Below, one piece after another: positions 41,889-51,008 of a stretch of DNA of 64,000 bases. Position numbers and translations under genes: made by a program. Under the pieces are notes generated by a model. That model searched no databases. It saw nothing but the letters and a program-made list of their open reading frames with translations, and was not told the DNA's origin. Origin of the DNA: Streptomyces sp. TP-A0356 (GTDB lineage: Bacteria; Actinomycetota; Actinomycetes; Streptomycetales; Streptomycetaceae); the NCBI RefSeq assembly GCF_001417775.1, contig NZ_BBZJ01000032.1:1-64000 (forward strand). The letters run 5' to 3'. Numbering within the stretch: the stretch's first letter is position 1; the number at the start of each line of letters is the position of its first letter.

Positions 41889-43040
41889 TCACGCGTCGGC
41901 GTACTTGGAGTCCGTGGCCGGGTCGAGCGCCAGCCGGTAACCACGCTTGACGACCGTCTGGATCAGCTTGGGCGCCCCCAGCGCCGTACGCAGCCGGGCC
42001 ATCGCCGTCTCCACGGCGTGCTCGTCCCGTCCGGCGCCCGGCAGCGCCCGCAGCAGCTCGGACCGGGCGACCACCCAGCCCGGCCGCCGGCACAGCGCGC
42101 GCAGCAGGGACATACCGGCGGGCGGTACGGGCCGCAGCGTCCCGTCCACCACCACGGCGTGACCCCGGATCTCGACCCGGTGGCCGGCGATGGGCAGCGT
42201 ACGGGCCCGGGCGGGCATTTCCTGGCACAGCAGCTGGACGAGCGGTCCGAGCCGGAAGCGTTCGGGATGGAGGGTGTCGACGCCACGGGCCTGGAGCGGC
42301 AGCGCGGTGACGGGTCCGACGCAGGCGGGCAGCACGTCGTGGTGCAGGGCGGCCAGCAGTTCGGGCAGCAGCCCGCGCTTCTCGGCGCGGGAGAGCAGGG
42401 ACGCGGCGGCGGGCGCGCTGGTGAAGGTGAGCGCGTCCAGGCCACGGGTGACGGTCGCGTCGAGGAGACGGTCGACGGGCGCGATGTCCTCCGGCGGCAT
42501 CCACCGGTACACCGGCACCCCGACGACCTCGGCGCCCCCGGCCCGCAGCGCCTCCACGAAGCCGGGCAGCGGTTCGCCGTGCAGCTGGACGGCGATGCGG
42601 CCGCCGTCGACGCCCTCCTCCAGCAGCCGGTCGAGGACCTCGGCCATCGACTCGGAGGTGGGCGACCACTCCTCGGTCAGCCCGGCGGCCCGTATCGCGC
42701 CCTTGACCTTGGGGCCGCGCGCGAGCAGCCGCACCCCGCGCAGCGTGCCGAGCAGGTCCTCCCCCACCCCCCAGCCGTCGGCGGCCTCGATCCAGCCGCG
42801 GAAGCCGATCGCGGTGGTGGCGACCACGATGTCCGGCGCCCGGTCGATCAGTTCCTTGGTGGCCGCGAGCAGCTCACCGTCGTCGGCGAGCGGCACGATG
42901 CGCAGGGCCGGGGCGTGCAGGACGGCCGCGCCCCGCCGCTGAAGCAGGACGCCCAGCTCGTCGGCCCGCCGCGCGGCCGTCACACCCACGGTGAATCCCG
43001 CGAGCGGGCCGTGTTCTGGTCGCTGCTGGTTGTCGTACAT
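41889..43040 (-). CDS. nnaR: NnaR-like nitrate regulator: HemD-like domain fused to winged helix
   Basis: Protein of 383 residues. Residues about 15-265 have a uroporphyrinogen-III synthase (HemD) fold (PLAGFTVGVTAARRADELGVLLQRRGA). Residues about 285-375 form an OmpR-type winged helix (VDGTLRPVPPAGMSLLRALCRRPG, then AMARLRTALGAPKLIQTVVKRGYRL). In S. coelicolor the SCO2958 protein with this build, NnaR, activates nitrate/nitrite assimilation genes with GlnR. The narK gene next door supports the same role. Start ATG 43040 is chosen over a GTG 5 codons upstream. It is not the haem-pathway enzyme, given the fused DNA-binding domain and site. Confidence 0.85.
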   Translation of the reverse strand: MYDNQQRPEHGPLAGFTVGVTAARRADELGVLLQRRGAAVLHAPALRIVPLADDGELLAATKELIDRAPDIVVATTAIGFRGWIEAADGWGVGEDLLGTLRGVRLLARGPKVKGAIRAAGLTEEWSPTSESMAEVLDRLLEEGVDGGRIAVQLHGEPLPGFVEALRAGGAEVVGVPVYRWMPPEDIAPVDRLLDATVTRGLDALTFTSAPAAASLLSRAEKRGLLPELLAALHHDVLPACVGPVTALPLQARGVDTLHPERFRLGPLVQLLCQEMPARARTLPIAGHRVEIRGHAVVVDGTLRPVPPAGMSLLRALCRRPGWVVARSELLRALPGAGRDEHAVETAMARLRTALGAPKLIQTVVKRGYRLALDPATDSKYADA

Positions 43041-43242
43041 GGCCCCGTCCCGCACTCGAGTGGTCGTACCGGTCGGACCGGTCGTGCCTGGATGCCGATC
43101 GAGCCTGTCAACGGCGCATGACGGACTCGGTTCGGCCGCATGTCACCGGTGTTACCGATCCCGCTCCGGACACCGGAGCACCGGGCGGACCCCCAGGTTC
43201 CGGCCGCGGGTCCGAGGGTGGTCCCCCGGGGCGGACACGGAC

Positions 43243-44625
43243 TCACACCTCCGCGTAGCCGAGCTGCGGCTGCGCCTCCGAGGCGGCGGCTTCGGCCCGA
43301 GCCTCGGCGCCGGGACGGCGAAGGTATACGGCCCAGGTGACCGCGAAGGCCACGGCGTAGAAGGCGAGGAAGGCCACGAAAGCGCCCGTGCCGGAGCCGT
43401 AGGAGAGGAAGGACTGGCGGAAGGCGAGGTTGATGCCGACGCCGCCGAGCGCGCCGACGGCCCCGATGAGTCCCATGGAGGCCCCGGACAGCCGCCGGCC
43501 GTAGGCCGCGGCCTCCTCGCCCCGGAGTCCCCTGGCGACGGCCTTGGCCTGGAAGATCCCGGGGATCATCCTGTACGTCGACCCGTTGCCGAGCCCGCTG
43601 AGCACGAACAGCACCACGAACACGGCGACGAACAGCGGCAGCGACTTCCGCATGCCCGCCACGACCAGGACCCCGGTCGCGGCGGCCATGGCCACGAAGT
43701 TCCACAGGGTGATCTTCGCGCCGCCGTAGCGGTCGGCCAGCCGACCGCCGACCGGGCGGACGAGGGAGCCGAGGAGCGGGCCGATGAAGGTGAGGTACGC
43801 CGCCTGGAGCGGGGTCCGCCCGAACTGGTTCTGCAGCACCTGCCCGAAGGCGAAGCTGTAGCCGATGAAGGACCCGAAGGTGCCGATGTAGAGGAAGGAC
43901 ATGATCCAGGTGTGGATGTCCTTCGCGGCGTCCCTGGCGGCCCCGGTGTCGTTGCGCACGGACGCGATGTTGTCCATGAACAGGGCGGCGAGGACGGCGG
44001 CGACGACGACGAGGGGGATGTAGACACCGAGCAGCACCCGCGGACCGCCGCCGGCCCCGATGATGGCGAGCGCCACCAGCTGGATGACGGGCACGCCGAT
44101 GTTGCCGCCGCCCGCGTTGAGCCCGAGGGCCCACCCCTTCTTCCGCAGCGGGAAGAAGGCGTTGATGTTCGTCATCGAGGAGGCGAAGTTGCCGCCGCCG
44201 ATGCCGGCGAGCAGTCCGGTCCACAGGAAGGTGGCGAAGGAGGTGCCGGGGTGCATGACGGTGAACGCGGCGATCGTCGGGATCAGCAGCAGGCTCGCGG
44301 AGATGATCGTCCAGTTGCGCCCGCCGAAGACGGCGACGGCGAAGGTGTAGGGCACGCGCACGACGGCGCCGACGAGCGTGACCATGGAGGTGAGCAGGAA
44401 CTTGTCGGCGGGGCTCAGCCCGTACTCGGGGCCCATGAAGAGCACGAGCACCGACCACAGGGTCCAGACCGAGAACCCGATGTGCTCGGAGAGGACGGAG
44501 AAGACGAGGTTCCGCCGGGCGGTCTTCTCCCCGGTCTCGGCCCAGAATGCCTCGTCCTCCGGGTCCCAGTGCTCGATCCAGTGGCCTGACCTGCTCGATG
44601 CGGGGGCTGTGCTCGGGGCCGTCAT
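43243..44625 (-). CDS. narK: Nitrate/nitrite MFS transporter NarK
   Basis: MFS protein of 460 residues with 12 membrane helices, of the nitrate/nitrite porter family. Nitrate signature-like glycine-rich helices are present: LLAGIGGGNFASSMTNINAFFP and GWALGLNAGGGNIGVPVIQL. It imports nitrate for assimilation or exports nitrite. GGAGGCGCC lies just before ATG 44625. It sits 200 bases upstream of nnaR on the same strand. A GlnR-box-like sequence lies 70-106 bases upstream. Confidence 0.92.
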   Translation of the reverse strand: MTAPSTAPASSRSGHWIEHWDPEDEAFWAETGEKTARRNLVFSVLSEHIGFSVWTLWSVLVLFMGPEYGLSPADKFLLTSMVTLVGAVVRVPYTFAVAVFGGRNWTIISASLLLIPTIAAFTVMHPGTSFATFLWTGLLAGIGGGNFASSMTNINAFFPLRKKGWALGLNAGGGNIGVPVIQLVALAIIGAGGGPRVLLGVYIPLVVVAAVLAALFMDNIASVRNDTGAARDAAKDIHTWIMSFLYIGTFGSFIGYSFAFGQVLQNQFGRTPLQAAYLTFIGPLLGSLVRPVGGRLADRYGGAKITLWNFVAMAAATGVLVVAGMRKSLPLFVAVFVVLFVLSGLGNGSTYRMIPGIFQAKAVARGLRGEEAAAYGRRLSGASMGLIGAVGALGGVGINLAFRQSFLSYGSGTGAFVAFLAFYAVAFAVTWAVYLRRPGAEARAEAAASEAQPQLGYAEV

Positions 44626-44694
44626 GGCGCCTCCACGGTTGTCCGGTGCCCGGGTGTCGTACGCGGTGATGAGTCCCGAAGGTAGGGAGAGCGC

Positions 44695-44731
44695 GTTACC
44701 GCCCTGTGGCTGCCAGTGACCGGAAGGGAAC
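44695..44731 (-). promoter_or_regulatory. GlnR-box-like sequence upstream of narK
   Basis: Read on the + strand: GTTAC (44695) -6- GTGGC (44706) and GTGAC (44716) -6- GGAAC (44727). The known GlnR pattern is gTnAc-n6-GaAAc. The second pair matches 9 of the 10 consensus bases and the first is half-conserved. Place and neighbours (narK, nnaR) fit nitrogen control. Confidence 0.45.
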
Positions 44732-45057
44732 GTTGCTCTCACGCGGCGCCCGGGGGCGCGGTGAGGGAAGCGCGAGCCGTGGGGGCTGCTGCCGAGACCG
44801 GGGGCCCTGGGCCTGCGCGGCGCGCATCCCGCGCTCGGCGACAGCGGCCTCACCTGGCTGACTCTCGGCCGAGCCGTATCGACTGCCGGACCACACGTCG
44901 GTGCTGCTGGCCGGTGGCTCCGTCCAGGACGGTCTGCCGGCGTCCGATCACGCGGTCCGGCTCGCGGTCCACCGGCCCGCGGGGCCCAGCCCACGTCCTC
45001 CCGCAGTCCCGAGCACCCCGGCCCCCCGGGGCTGTCCGGCACCGTACCGGCTCCCCG

Positions 45058-45118
45058 GACAGGCCCGGGTCCCGCCGTCGCCGCCCCGTCCTGACAGGCC
45101 CGGGTCCCGCCGTCGCCG
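45058..45118. repeat. 26-bp direct repeat
   Basis: Two identical 26-base copies (45058-45083 and 45093-45118), starting gacaggcccggg, each followed by cccgtcct. Period 35 bases. They lie just past the LysR stop. Confidence 0.6.
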
Positions 45119-45127
45119 AACCCGTCC

Positions 45128-46102
45128 TCACGGGCCGTTCATGACGAGCGCGTCCCCGGCCGGGATCCACCCCCCGTCCGGCGGCCTCAACCACCCGCCC
45201 GCCTCCCCCAGTTCGACGGCCGCCCGTCGCAGCGCGTCGATTCCGGGATGCGTCAGGCCCTTGCGCCACACCAGCGACACGGGTGACAGCGGAACCGGGT
45301 CGACCAGCGGCCGCAGGACCGTGCGCGGCATGGGCGGGAAGTCCACCACCGCGAGGATCGGGTTCCCCTTCTTCGCCATGATCCGCTGGAATTCCTCCAC
45401 GCCGACGGCCAGCGGTGCGGGCGGGGCGATCCGTATGCCGCGGTCCTCGAAGAGTCGGCGCGCGAGGTCCGTCCACTCCGGCGTCCGGGGGTTCCCGGCG
45501 CCCGCGTACACCGTCTCACCGGTCAGTGCGGACAGCGGCACCTCCGGGAGCGCGGCCAGCGGGTGGCCTTCGGGCAGGACGATCGCCATCCGCTCGTACC
45601 GCACCGGCTGCTGGTCCAGCCGCGCCCGGACCGCCGGGTCGAGCCCGGCGAACCGTCCGAACGACGCGTCCAGGTGCCCGGCGAGCATCTCGGCCGCGGC
45701 CCCGGTCAGCCCGCTCTCGTAGCGGGCCATCAGCTCGATGTCCGGGACGAGTTCACGGGCCCGGTCGAGGACCCGGATGCCGAACAGCCCCGGACTGTTG
45801 ACGTCCACGAGCAGGGGCCGCTCCGGGTCACCGCCCCGCCCGAACGCGGTCAGCAGCGCGCTGTGCGCGTCCAGTACGCGGCGGGCGTGCGGCAGCAGAC
45901 GCGCACCGTCCGGGGTCAGGGCCACCTGCCGGGTCGTACGGACGAACAGCTCGGCGCCCAGCTCCCGTTCCAGCCGGCGGATGTCACGGCTGAGCGCCTG
46001 CTGGGCCACGTACAGGCGGGCCGCGGCGCGCGTGAAGTGCAGCTCCTCGGCGACGGCGAGGAAGGAGCGGAGCAGGCGGGGGTCGACAGCTGCGGCGGGC
46101 AT
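45128..46102 (-). CDS. LysR-family transcriptional regulator
   Basis: Protein of 324 residues. The winged helix (about 5-65) reads LLRSFLAVAEELHFTRAAARLYVAQQALSRDIRRLE. The periplasmic-binding-like effector domain covers about 90-300. The start ATG 46102 gives the usual short N-terminus. It is divergent from an MFS exporter with 83 bases between, the classic layout for a LysR protein that controls its neighbour. The ligand is unknown. Confidence 0.87.
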   Translation of the reverse strand: MPAAAVDPRLLRSFLAVAEELHFTRAAARLYVAQQALSRDIRRLERELGAELFVRTTRQVALTPDGARLLPHARRVLDAHSALLTAFGRGGDPERPLLVDVNSPGLFGIRVLDRARELVPDIELMARYESGLTGAAAEMLAGHLDASFGRFAGLDPAVRARLDQQPVRYERMAIVLPEGHPLAALPEVPLSALTGETVYAGAGNPRTPEWTDLARRLFEDRGIRIAPPAPLAVGVEEFQRIMAKKGNPILAVVDFPPMPRTVLRPLVDPVPLSPVSLVWRKGLTHPGIDALRRAAVELGEAGGWLRPPDGGWIPAGDALVMNGP

Positions 46103-46185
46103 CCGGCGAACCTACAACCGAGGTGCGTCAATCGCCACGGAGCAGGTGTTGGACCGGGGGTCGGCGGGCGGGCGACGGTTGGTCC

Positions 46186-47616
46186 ATGCCGCAGCCGACC
46201 TCCGACCGAGCCGCCCCGCCCCTTCTCACCGTCACCCAGGACGCCTTGGTCGCCGCGGACTTCACCCCGCGCCGCGGACCGGCCGACCCTTCACGAGAGC
46301 CGCACCGCCGGCGCATCCGCGACTCACGCGAGCCGCGCCGTCCCCTGAGCGCCGCACACAAGCCGCACCGCCGTCCGGCCTCCGCCTCACGGAACCCCTA
46401 CCGCCGTCTCTTCGCCCTCCCCGGCGCCCTCGCCTTCACCGTCGGGAACCTCATCGCCCGTCTCCCGGCGGGCATGTTCGGTGTGAGCGCGGTCATCATG
46501 ATCGCCGGGTCCCGGGGGTCGTACGCGCTCGCCGGTGCCGTCACCGCGACCGGCCTCGCGGCGACGGCCGTCGTCGCGCCCTGGATCGCGCGCCTCGTCG
46601 ACCGCCACGGCCAGGCCCGCACAGCGCTACCGGCCACGGCGTTCGCGCTGCTCGGGGGCCTGGCCCTGGTCCTGTGCGTGCACTACGACGCCCCGGACTG
46701 GACCCTCTTCGCCGCCTATGCCGCCACCGCCACGACCCCCAACATCGGCGGCCTGTCCCGTGCCCGCTGGGCCCACCTTCTGCGCACCGACCCGGCGGCC
46801 CTGCACACCGCGAACGCCTTCGAACAGGCCGCGGACGAGCTGTGTTTCATGCTGGGCCCGGTGCTCGCGGCCTTCCTCTGCGGCACCCTCTTCCCGGAGG
46901 CCGGCTCATTGACCGGCGGCGTCCTGCTGATCACGGGCATGGCGCTGTTCGCCGCCCAGCGCGCGACGGAACCGCCGCCGTCGCAGCCCACCAGGACGCG
47001 GTCCCCGCTCCGCGCCCCCGGGATGCTCCCGCTCCTCCTCGGACTCTGCGCCACCGGGGCGATCTTCGGTTCGATGGAGGTCGTCACCATCGCGTTCGCG
47101 GACGCACAGGGCCACAAGTCGACAGCCGGCCTGGTCCTCGCGCTCCAGGCGGCCGGATCGTTCGCCGCCGGTCTGCTGTACGGCGCGCTGAAGCCGTCCG
47201 GCCCCGCCGAACGCCGCTACCCCTGGTGCCTGGCCGCCATGGCCGGCCTGATGAGCCTGCCCCTGCTCGCGGCCCGCGCCACCGGTTCCCTCACCGCCCT
47301 CGCCCCCGCCCTGCTCCTGGCGGGCATGGCCACCGCCCCCACGATGGTGACCGCGATGACCCTGGTCCAGCGGCGCACCCCCGAGGGCCGGCTGAACGAG
47401 GGCATGACCCTCGCCGTCACCGGCCTGATGGCGGGCGTCGCCTGCGGTTCCGCCACCGGCGGCTGGGCGGCGGAACACCTCTCCCCGACGACCGGCTTCA
47501 CCGTGCCGGCCGGCGCGGCGGTCCTGGCCCTGCTGATCGCCACCGCCCACAGGTTCGCCGTTCGGGCAGCTCGGCCCGCGCCTCCCCGGCGACCTGCCGG
47601 TCACGGCCCTCTGTAG
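46186..47616 (+). CDS. MFS transporter
   Basis: Integral membrane protein of 476 residues with about 12 helices and an unusually long basic, Arg/Pro-rich N-terminus of about 75 residues before the first helix (LFALPGALAFTVGNLIARLPAGMFG). The MFS cytoplasmic loop appears as ARLVDRHGQARTAL. Start ATG 46186 is the first in frame with some ribosome-site character (CGGTTGG); a start nearer the helices is possible. The substrate is unknown; the LysR gene opposite may control it. Confidence 0.82.
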   Translation: MPQPTSDRAAPPLLTVTQDALVAADFTPRRGPADPSREPHRRRIRDSREPRRPLSAAHKPHRRPASASRNPYRRLFALPGALAFTVGNLIARLPAGMFGVSAVIMIAGSRGSYALAGAVTATGLAATAVVAPWIARLVDRHGQARTALPATAFALLGGLALVLCVHYDAPDWTLFAAYAATATTPNIGGLSRARWAHLLRTDPAALHTANAFEQAADELCFMLGPVLAAFLCGTLFPEAGSLTGGVLLITGMALFAAQRATEPPPSQPTRTRSPLRAPGMLPLLLGLCATGAIFGSMEVVTIAFADAQGHKSTAGLVLALQAAGSFAAGLLYGALKPSGPAERRYPWCLAAMAGLMSLPLLAARATGSLTALAPALLLAGMATAPTMVTAMTLVQRRTPEGRLNEGMTLAVTGLMAGVACGSATGGWAAEHLSPTTGFTVPAGAAVLALLIATAHRFAVRAARPAPPRRPAGHGPL

Positions 47617-47653
47617 CCGAGCCGATCACGATCGCCGGTACGGCAACGGCAAA

Positions 47654-47681
47654 GGCCCCGCTGCTCGCAAGCAGCGGGGCC
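47654..47681 (-). terminator. Terminator after ssrA (also faces the MFS gene)
   Basis: Perfect 12-bp stem (ggccccgctgct / agcagcggggcc) with a 4-base loop, followed by TTT when read leftward. Confidence 0.85.
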
Positions 47682-47723
47682 TCGCCCACATGGGTTGGGG
47701 AGATCCGAGGACCTCCCCGATCG

Positions 47724-48118
47724 TGGAGATGGCGGGAATCGAACCCGCGTCCAACGGTGCGGAACCAGGGCTTCTCCGTGTGCAGTCCGCTTCGCTTTTC
47801 TCGGCCCCGGAGATCACGCGAACAAGTCTCCGACGGGCCCAGTCACTGTTTGGTTTCCCTCTTCACCCCGTGACCGGGATCAAGGTTTAGTTCCCTAGCT
47901 GATGCCAGGATCCGGGTCGGGAACAGCCCCGGGCTGACACTCCCTGTTTAGGAGGCTCGCTCTTGCTGCCTATCAGGCAGCGAGGGCGAAGGCCTGCTGG
48001 GAGGAATCGCGCTTGGTGTTGGCGATTATTGTTTTCGGCCTGTGGTTTACGAGATCATGGCCGCTTCCTCGACACGCTTCCCCTGCTTCGACAGCCGCTG
48101 TCGAAACCGATCATCCCC
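47724..48118 (-). ncRNA. ssrA: Transfer-messenger RNA (tmRNA)
   Basis: About 395 bases. The tRNA-like ends pair as GGGGATG (5') with CATCTCC (3'), and the T-arm GCGGG-TTCGATT-CCCGC is present. CCA is not encoded. The tag frame (47973-48023) encodes ANTKRDSSQQAFALAA and stop, ending in the ALAA degron read by Clp proteases. It tags proteins on stalled ribosomes for destruction. smpB, its protein partner, is 143 bases upstream on the same strand. Confidence 0.95.
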
Positions 48119-48261
48119 ATGTTGATTTTTCAATGCGCACACCGGCTGCGCGGTGCGTGGGCCATCCTACGTGACCGACGCACCCCGGTGCCAGCGTATT
48201 CCCGGCGGTCACTCCACCGTGGTACCTGGTTCAACAGCGCCGGACGCCGGGGCATTCCCGC

Positions 48262-48741
48262 TCAGGCCCGCTGCTTGCGCCGGGCCGCCGAGATCGCCCG
48301 AGCCGCCTCGCGGCGGTCCTGCTGCTCACGGAGCGTCTGCCGCTTGTCGTACTCCTTCTTGCCCTTCGCCAGCGCGATCTCGACCTTGGCGCGGCCGTCC
48401 TTGAAGTACAGGGCCAGGGGCACGATCGTGTGACCCGTCTCCTGCGACTTGGACTCCAGCTTGTCGATCTCCGCGCGGTGCAGCAGCAGCTTCCGCTTGC
48501 GGCGGGCGCTGTGGTTGGTCCAGGTGCCCTGGCTGTACTCCGGCACGTGCACGTTGTGCAGCCACGCCTCGTGACCGTCCAGCTGCACGAAGCCGTCGAC
48601 CAGCGAGGCCCGCCCCTGACGCAGCGACTTCACCTCGGTACCCATGAGGACCAGACCGGCCTCGTACGTGTCGAGGATGTGGTAGTCGTGCCGCGCCTTC
48701 TTGTTCTGCGCGATCAGCTTGCGCCCTTTTTCCTTAGCCAT
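48262..48741 (-). CDS. smpB: SsrA-binding protein SmpB
   Basis: RNA-binding protein of 159 residues needed for tmRNA entry into stalled ribosomes. Hallmarks: KLIAQNKKARHDYHILDTYEAGLVLMGTEVKSLRQGRASL at the start and the basic C-terminal tail KGKKEYDKRQTLREQQDRREAARAI that fills the mRNA channel. ATG 48741 (MAKEKGRK) is chosen over the ATG 4 codons earlier, as is usual for the family. Its neighbour ssrA supports the call. Confidence 0.96.
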   Translation of the reverse strand: MAKEKGRKLIAQNKKARHDYHILDTYEAGLVLMGTEVKSLRQGRASLVDGFVQLDGHEAWLHNVHVPEYSQGTWTNHSARRKRKLLLHRAEIDKLESKSQETGHTIVPLALYFKDGRAKVEIALAKGKKEYDKRQTLREQQDRREAARAISAARRKQRA

Positions 48742-48831
48742 AGTGCCGACCATTTTCGCACTGTGGAGGGGTTCCGGGGGAAGCCGATTACGGTGGTGCG
48801 ACGAGTGCCGTCACACAGGGCGCCAGAGGTG

Positions 48832-49992
48832 TTACGGTGCGTCGCCCATGCCGCTGAGCACCGTCTCGGCCCGCTCCAGCACCCCGTCGTCGGCCTCCAG
48901 GTCGGGGGTGATGCCGCGGCCGTCGACGCCGTGGCCCGAGGGGGTGCGGTAGTGCCCGACGGTCAGTTCCGCGACGGAGCCGTCCGGGAGCCGGCTCGGC
49001 ATCTGGATCGAGCCCTTGCCGAAGGTGCGGGTGCCCACGACGACCGCCCGGCCACGGTCCTGCAGGGCGCCGGTGAGCAGTTCGGCCGCGCTCATCGTGC
49101 CGCCGTCGACGAGCGCGACCAGGGGTCTGGCGGTGTCGCCGCCCGGGTCGGCGTGCAGGGCGCGCTGGTCGCCGTCGACGTCGTACGTCGCCACGAGCCC
49201 CCCGTCGAGGAAGACGGAGGCGGCGGTGACGGCCTCGGTGACCAGACCGCCGGAGTTGCCGCGCAGGTCGAGGAGGATCCCGGCCCCCCGGGGCGCGCCC
49301 GCGACGGCGCTGCGCACGCGGTCGCCCGAGCCCTTGGTGAAGGCGGCGATCTTGATCATGGTGATGCCGTGGGCGAGCCGTTGCACCGTGACCGAGTCGG
49401 TGGACAGCCGGGCGCGGCGCACCACCTCGGTCCATGTGCGCGAGCCGCGCTGCAGACCGAGCCGGACCCGGGTTCCGGCGGCCGCGTCGCCGCCGTCGCC
49501 GCGCAGCAAGGAGACGACCTCGGTGACGGGCCTGCCGCCGACGTCCTCGCCGTCGATACTGCGCAACCGGTCGCCCGCGCGGATCCCGGCGGCGGCCGCG
49601 GGCGAGCCGGGCTGTACCCGGGTCACCTCGATCCGGCCGTCGCCCTCGCGACGGGCAGACAGCCCGACGCCGGTGTACTGGCCGTCGAGGGCCTCTTGCA
49701 ACTCCTGGTACTCGCCCTGGGAGTAGACGGCGCTCCAGCGGTCGCCGCTGCGGCTGACGGCGCGCTGCGCGGCCTCCATGGGCGACTTGCCGTCGGCCAT
49801 CGCCTTCGCGGCGGCCTCGGTGACGTCGTCGTGGTGGGCGGCGGGGGCCGGCTCGGCCGAAGGGGTCTTCCGGACGGATTCGTCGAACGAGCCGGTCGCG
49901 GCCCCGGCGACGAGGACGCTCGCGAAGACCAATGTCAGGGCCGCCCCGTGGCGGATGCGACGGGGCTGACAGAACGGGTCACGGCCTGACAT
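48832..49992 (-). CDS. S41 C-terminal processing peptidase with PDZ domain
   Basis: Serine protease of 386 residues. An N-terminal membrane/signal segment lies at about 15-33. The PDZ domain is about 105-165 (TGVGLSARREGDGRIEVTRV). The S41 catalytic core has LLDLRGNSGGL, the nucleophile S301 (DGGTMSAAEL) and the general base K326 (TFGKGSIQ). It acts outside the membrane on unknown protein C-termini. It is 67 bases downstream of ftsX, but a terminator lies between. Start ATG 49992 leads into the signal segment. Confidence 0.9.
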   Translation of the reverse strand: MSGRDPFCQPRRIRHGAALTLVFASVLVAGAATGSFDESVRKTPSAEPAPAAHHDDVTEAAAKAMADGKSPMEAAQRAVSRSGDRWSAVYSQGEYQELQEALDGQYTGVGLSARREGDGRIEVTRVQPGSPAAAAGIRAGDRLRSIDGEDVGGRPVTEVVSLLRGDGGDAAAGTRVRLGLQRGSRTWTEVVRRARLSTDSVTVQRLAHGITMIKIAAFTKGSGDRVRSAVAGAPRGAGILLDLRGNSGGLVTEAVTAASVFLDGGLVATYDVDGDQRALHADPGGDTARPLVALVDGGTMSAAELLTGALQDRGRAVVVGTRTFGKGSIQMPSRLPDGSVAELTVGHYRTPSGHGVDGRGITPDLEADDGVLERAETVLSGMGDAP

Positions 49993-50014
49993 GCCGGTGA
50001 GTCTAGGACAAGGC

Positions 50015-50051
50015 AATGGGCCGCACGGGCGGTTGCCCGTACGGCCCCATT
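50015..50051 (-). terminator. Terminator after ftsEX
   Basis: 16-bp stem aatgggccgcacgggc / gcccgtacggccccatt with a 4-base loop and one bulge, just past the ftsX stop. Confidence 0.85.
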
Positions 50052-50059
50052 GGCATGCG

Positions 50060-50980
50060 TCACACCTTCAGGTACTTGCGCAACGCGAAGAATGCCGCCA
50101 GCGCGGGCATCAGCAGGCTCGTGGCGAGTATCAGCGGCAGCTTCGTCAGGACGGCGTCCCAGCCGATGAAGTTGATCAGATTCAGCTTGTGGGACAGGTC
50201 CAGGCCGTGGTCGATGATGAAGTACCGCGCGGTCAACAGGAATCCACAGGCGACCGTGCCGCCGATGAGGCCGGCGACGGCCGCCTCCATGATGAACGGC
50301 GCCTGGATGTAGAAGCCGGAGGCGCCGACGAGGCGCATGATGCCGGTCTCACGACGACGGCTGAACGCGGAGACGCGCACGGTGTTGACGATCAGCATCA
50401 GCGCGACGACCAGCATCATCGCCATGACCGCGCGGGCGGCCCAGTTCATGCCGTTCAGCAGCCCGAAGAGGTTGTCCAGGATGCCCTTCTGGTCCTGCAC
50501 CGACTGCACACCGGCACGGCCGTTGAAGGCGCTCGCGATGACCTGGTACTGCTCCGGGTTCTTCAGCTTGATGCGGTACGACTCCTGCATCTGGTCCGGA
50601 GTGACGGAGCTGGCCAGCGGGGAGTCGCCGAACTGCTCCTTGTAGTGCTTGTAGGCGTCGTCCTGCGACTCGTCGGTGACCTTCTGGACGACCGACGTCA
50701 TCTTGTTCAGGTCGGCGAGGATCTGCTTCTTCTGCTCCTCGGTGACCGCGCCCTTGGAGCAGTTGGGGTCGGACTCCGCGTCGCTCTTGTTGCACAGGAA
50801 GATCGAGACGTTGACCTTGTCGTACCAGTAGCCCTTCATCTGGTTCACCTGGTCGCTCATCAGCAGCGAACCGCCGAACAGGGCGAGGGAGAGGGCCACC
50901 GAGACGATCACCGCGAAGGTCATCGTCAGATTGCGGCGGAGACCGACACCGATCTCCGACAGAACGAACTGCGCGCGCAT
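50060..50980 (-). CDS. ftsX: Cell division/cell-wall hydrolase control protein FtsX
   Basis: Membrane subunit of the FtsEX complex, 306 residues, four helices: one near 20-40 and three C-terminal (about 180-300, including AVMAMMLVVALMLIVNTVRVSAFSRRRETGIMRLVGAS). The large extracellular domain (about 45-165), with a Cys-bearing SDAESDPNCSKG loop, is the part that activates peptidoglycan hydrolases in other actinobacteria. It is 28 bases downstream of ftsE, same operon. Confidence 0.94.
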   Translation of the reverse strand: MRAQFVLSEIGVGLRRNLTMTFAVIVSVALSLALFGGSLLMSDQVNQMKGYWYDKVNVSIFLCNKSDAESDPNCSKGAVTEEQKKQILADLNKMTSVVQKVTDESQDDAYKHYKEQFGDSPLASSVTPDQMQESYRIKLKNPEQYQVIASAFNGRAGVQSVQDQKGILDNLFGLLNGMNWAARAVMAMMLVVALMLIVNTVRVSAFSRRRETGIMRLVGASGFYIQAPFIMEAAVAGLIGGTVACGFLLTARYFIIDHGLDLSHKLNLINFIGWDAVLTKLPLILATSLLMPALAAFFALRKYLKV

Positions 50981-51008
50981 GGCGTCTGCTCAAGCCTTTC
51001 CGTGGAAC

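Larger units (their letters stand above)
44626..45127. other. Long intergenic region between narK and the LysR gene
   Basis: About 500 bases. The narK-proximal part holds the GlnR-box-like site. The rest (44732-45127) shows no convincing gene on either strand and ends with a 35-bp direct repeat pair near the LysR stop. Confidence 0.4.
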
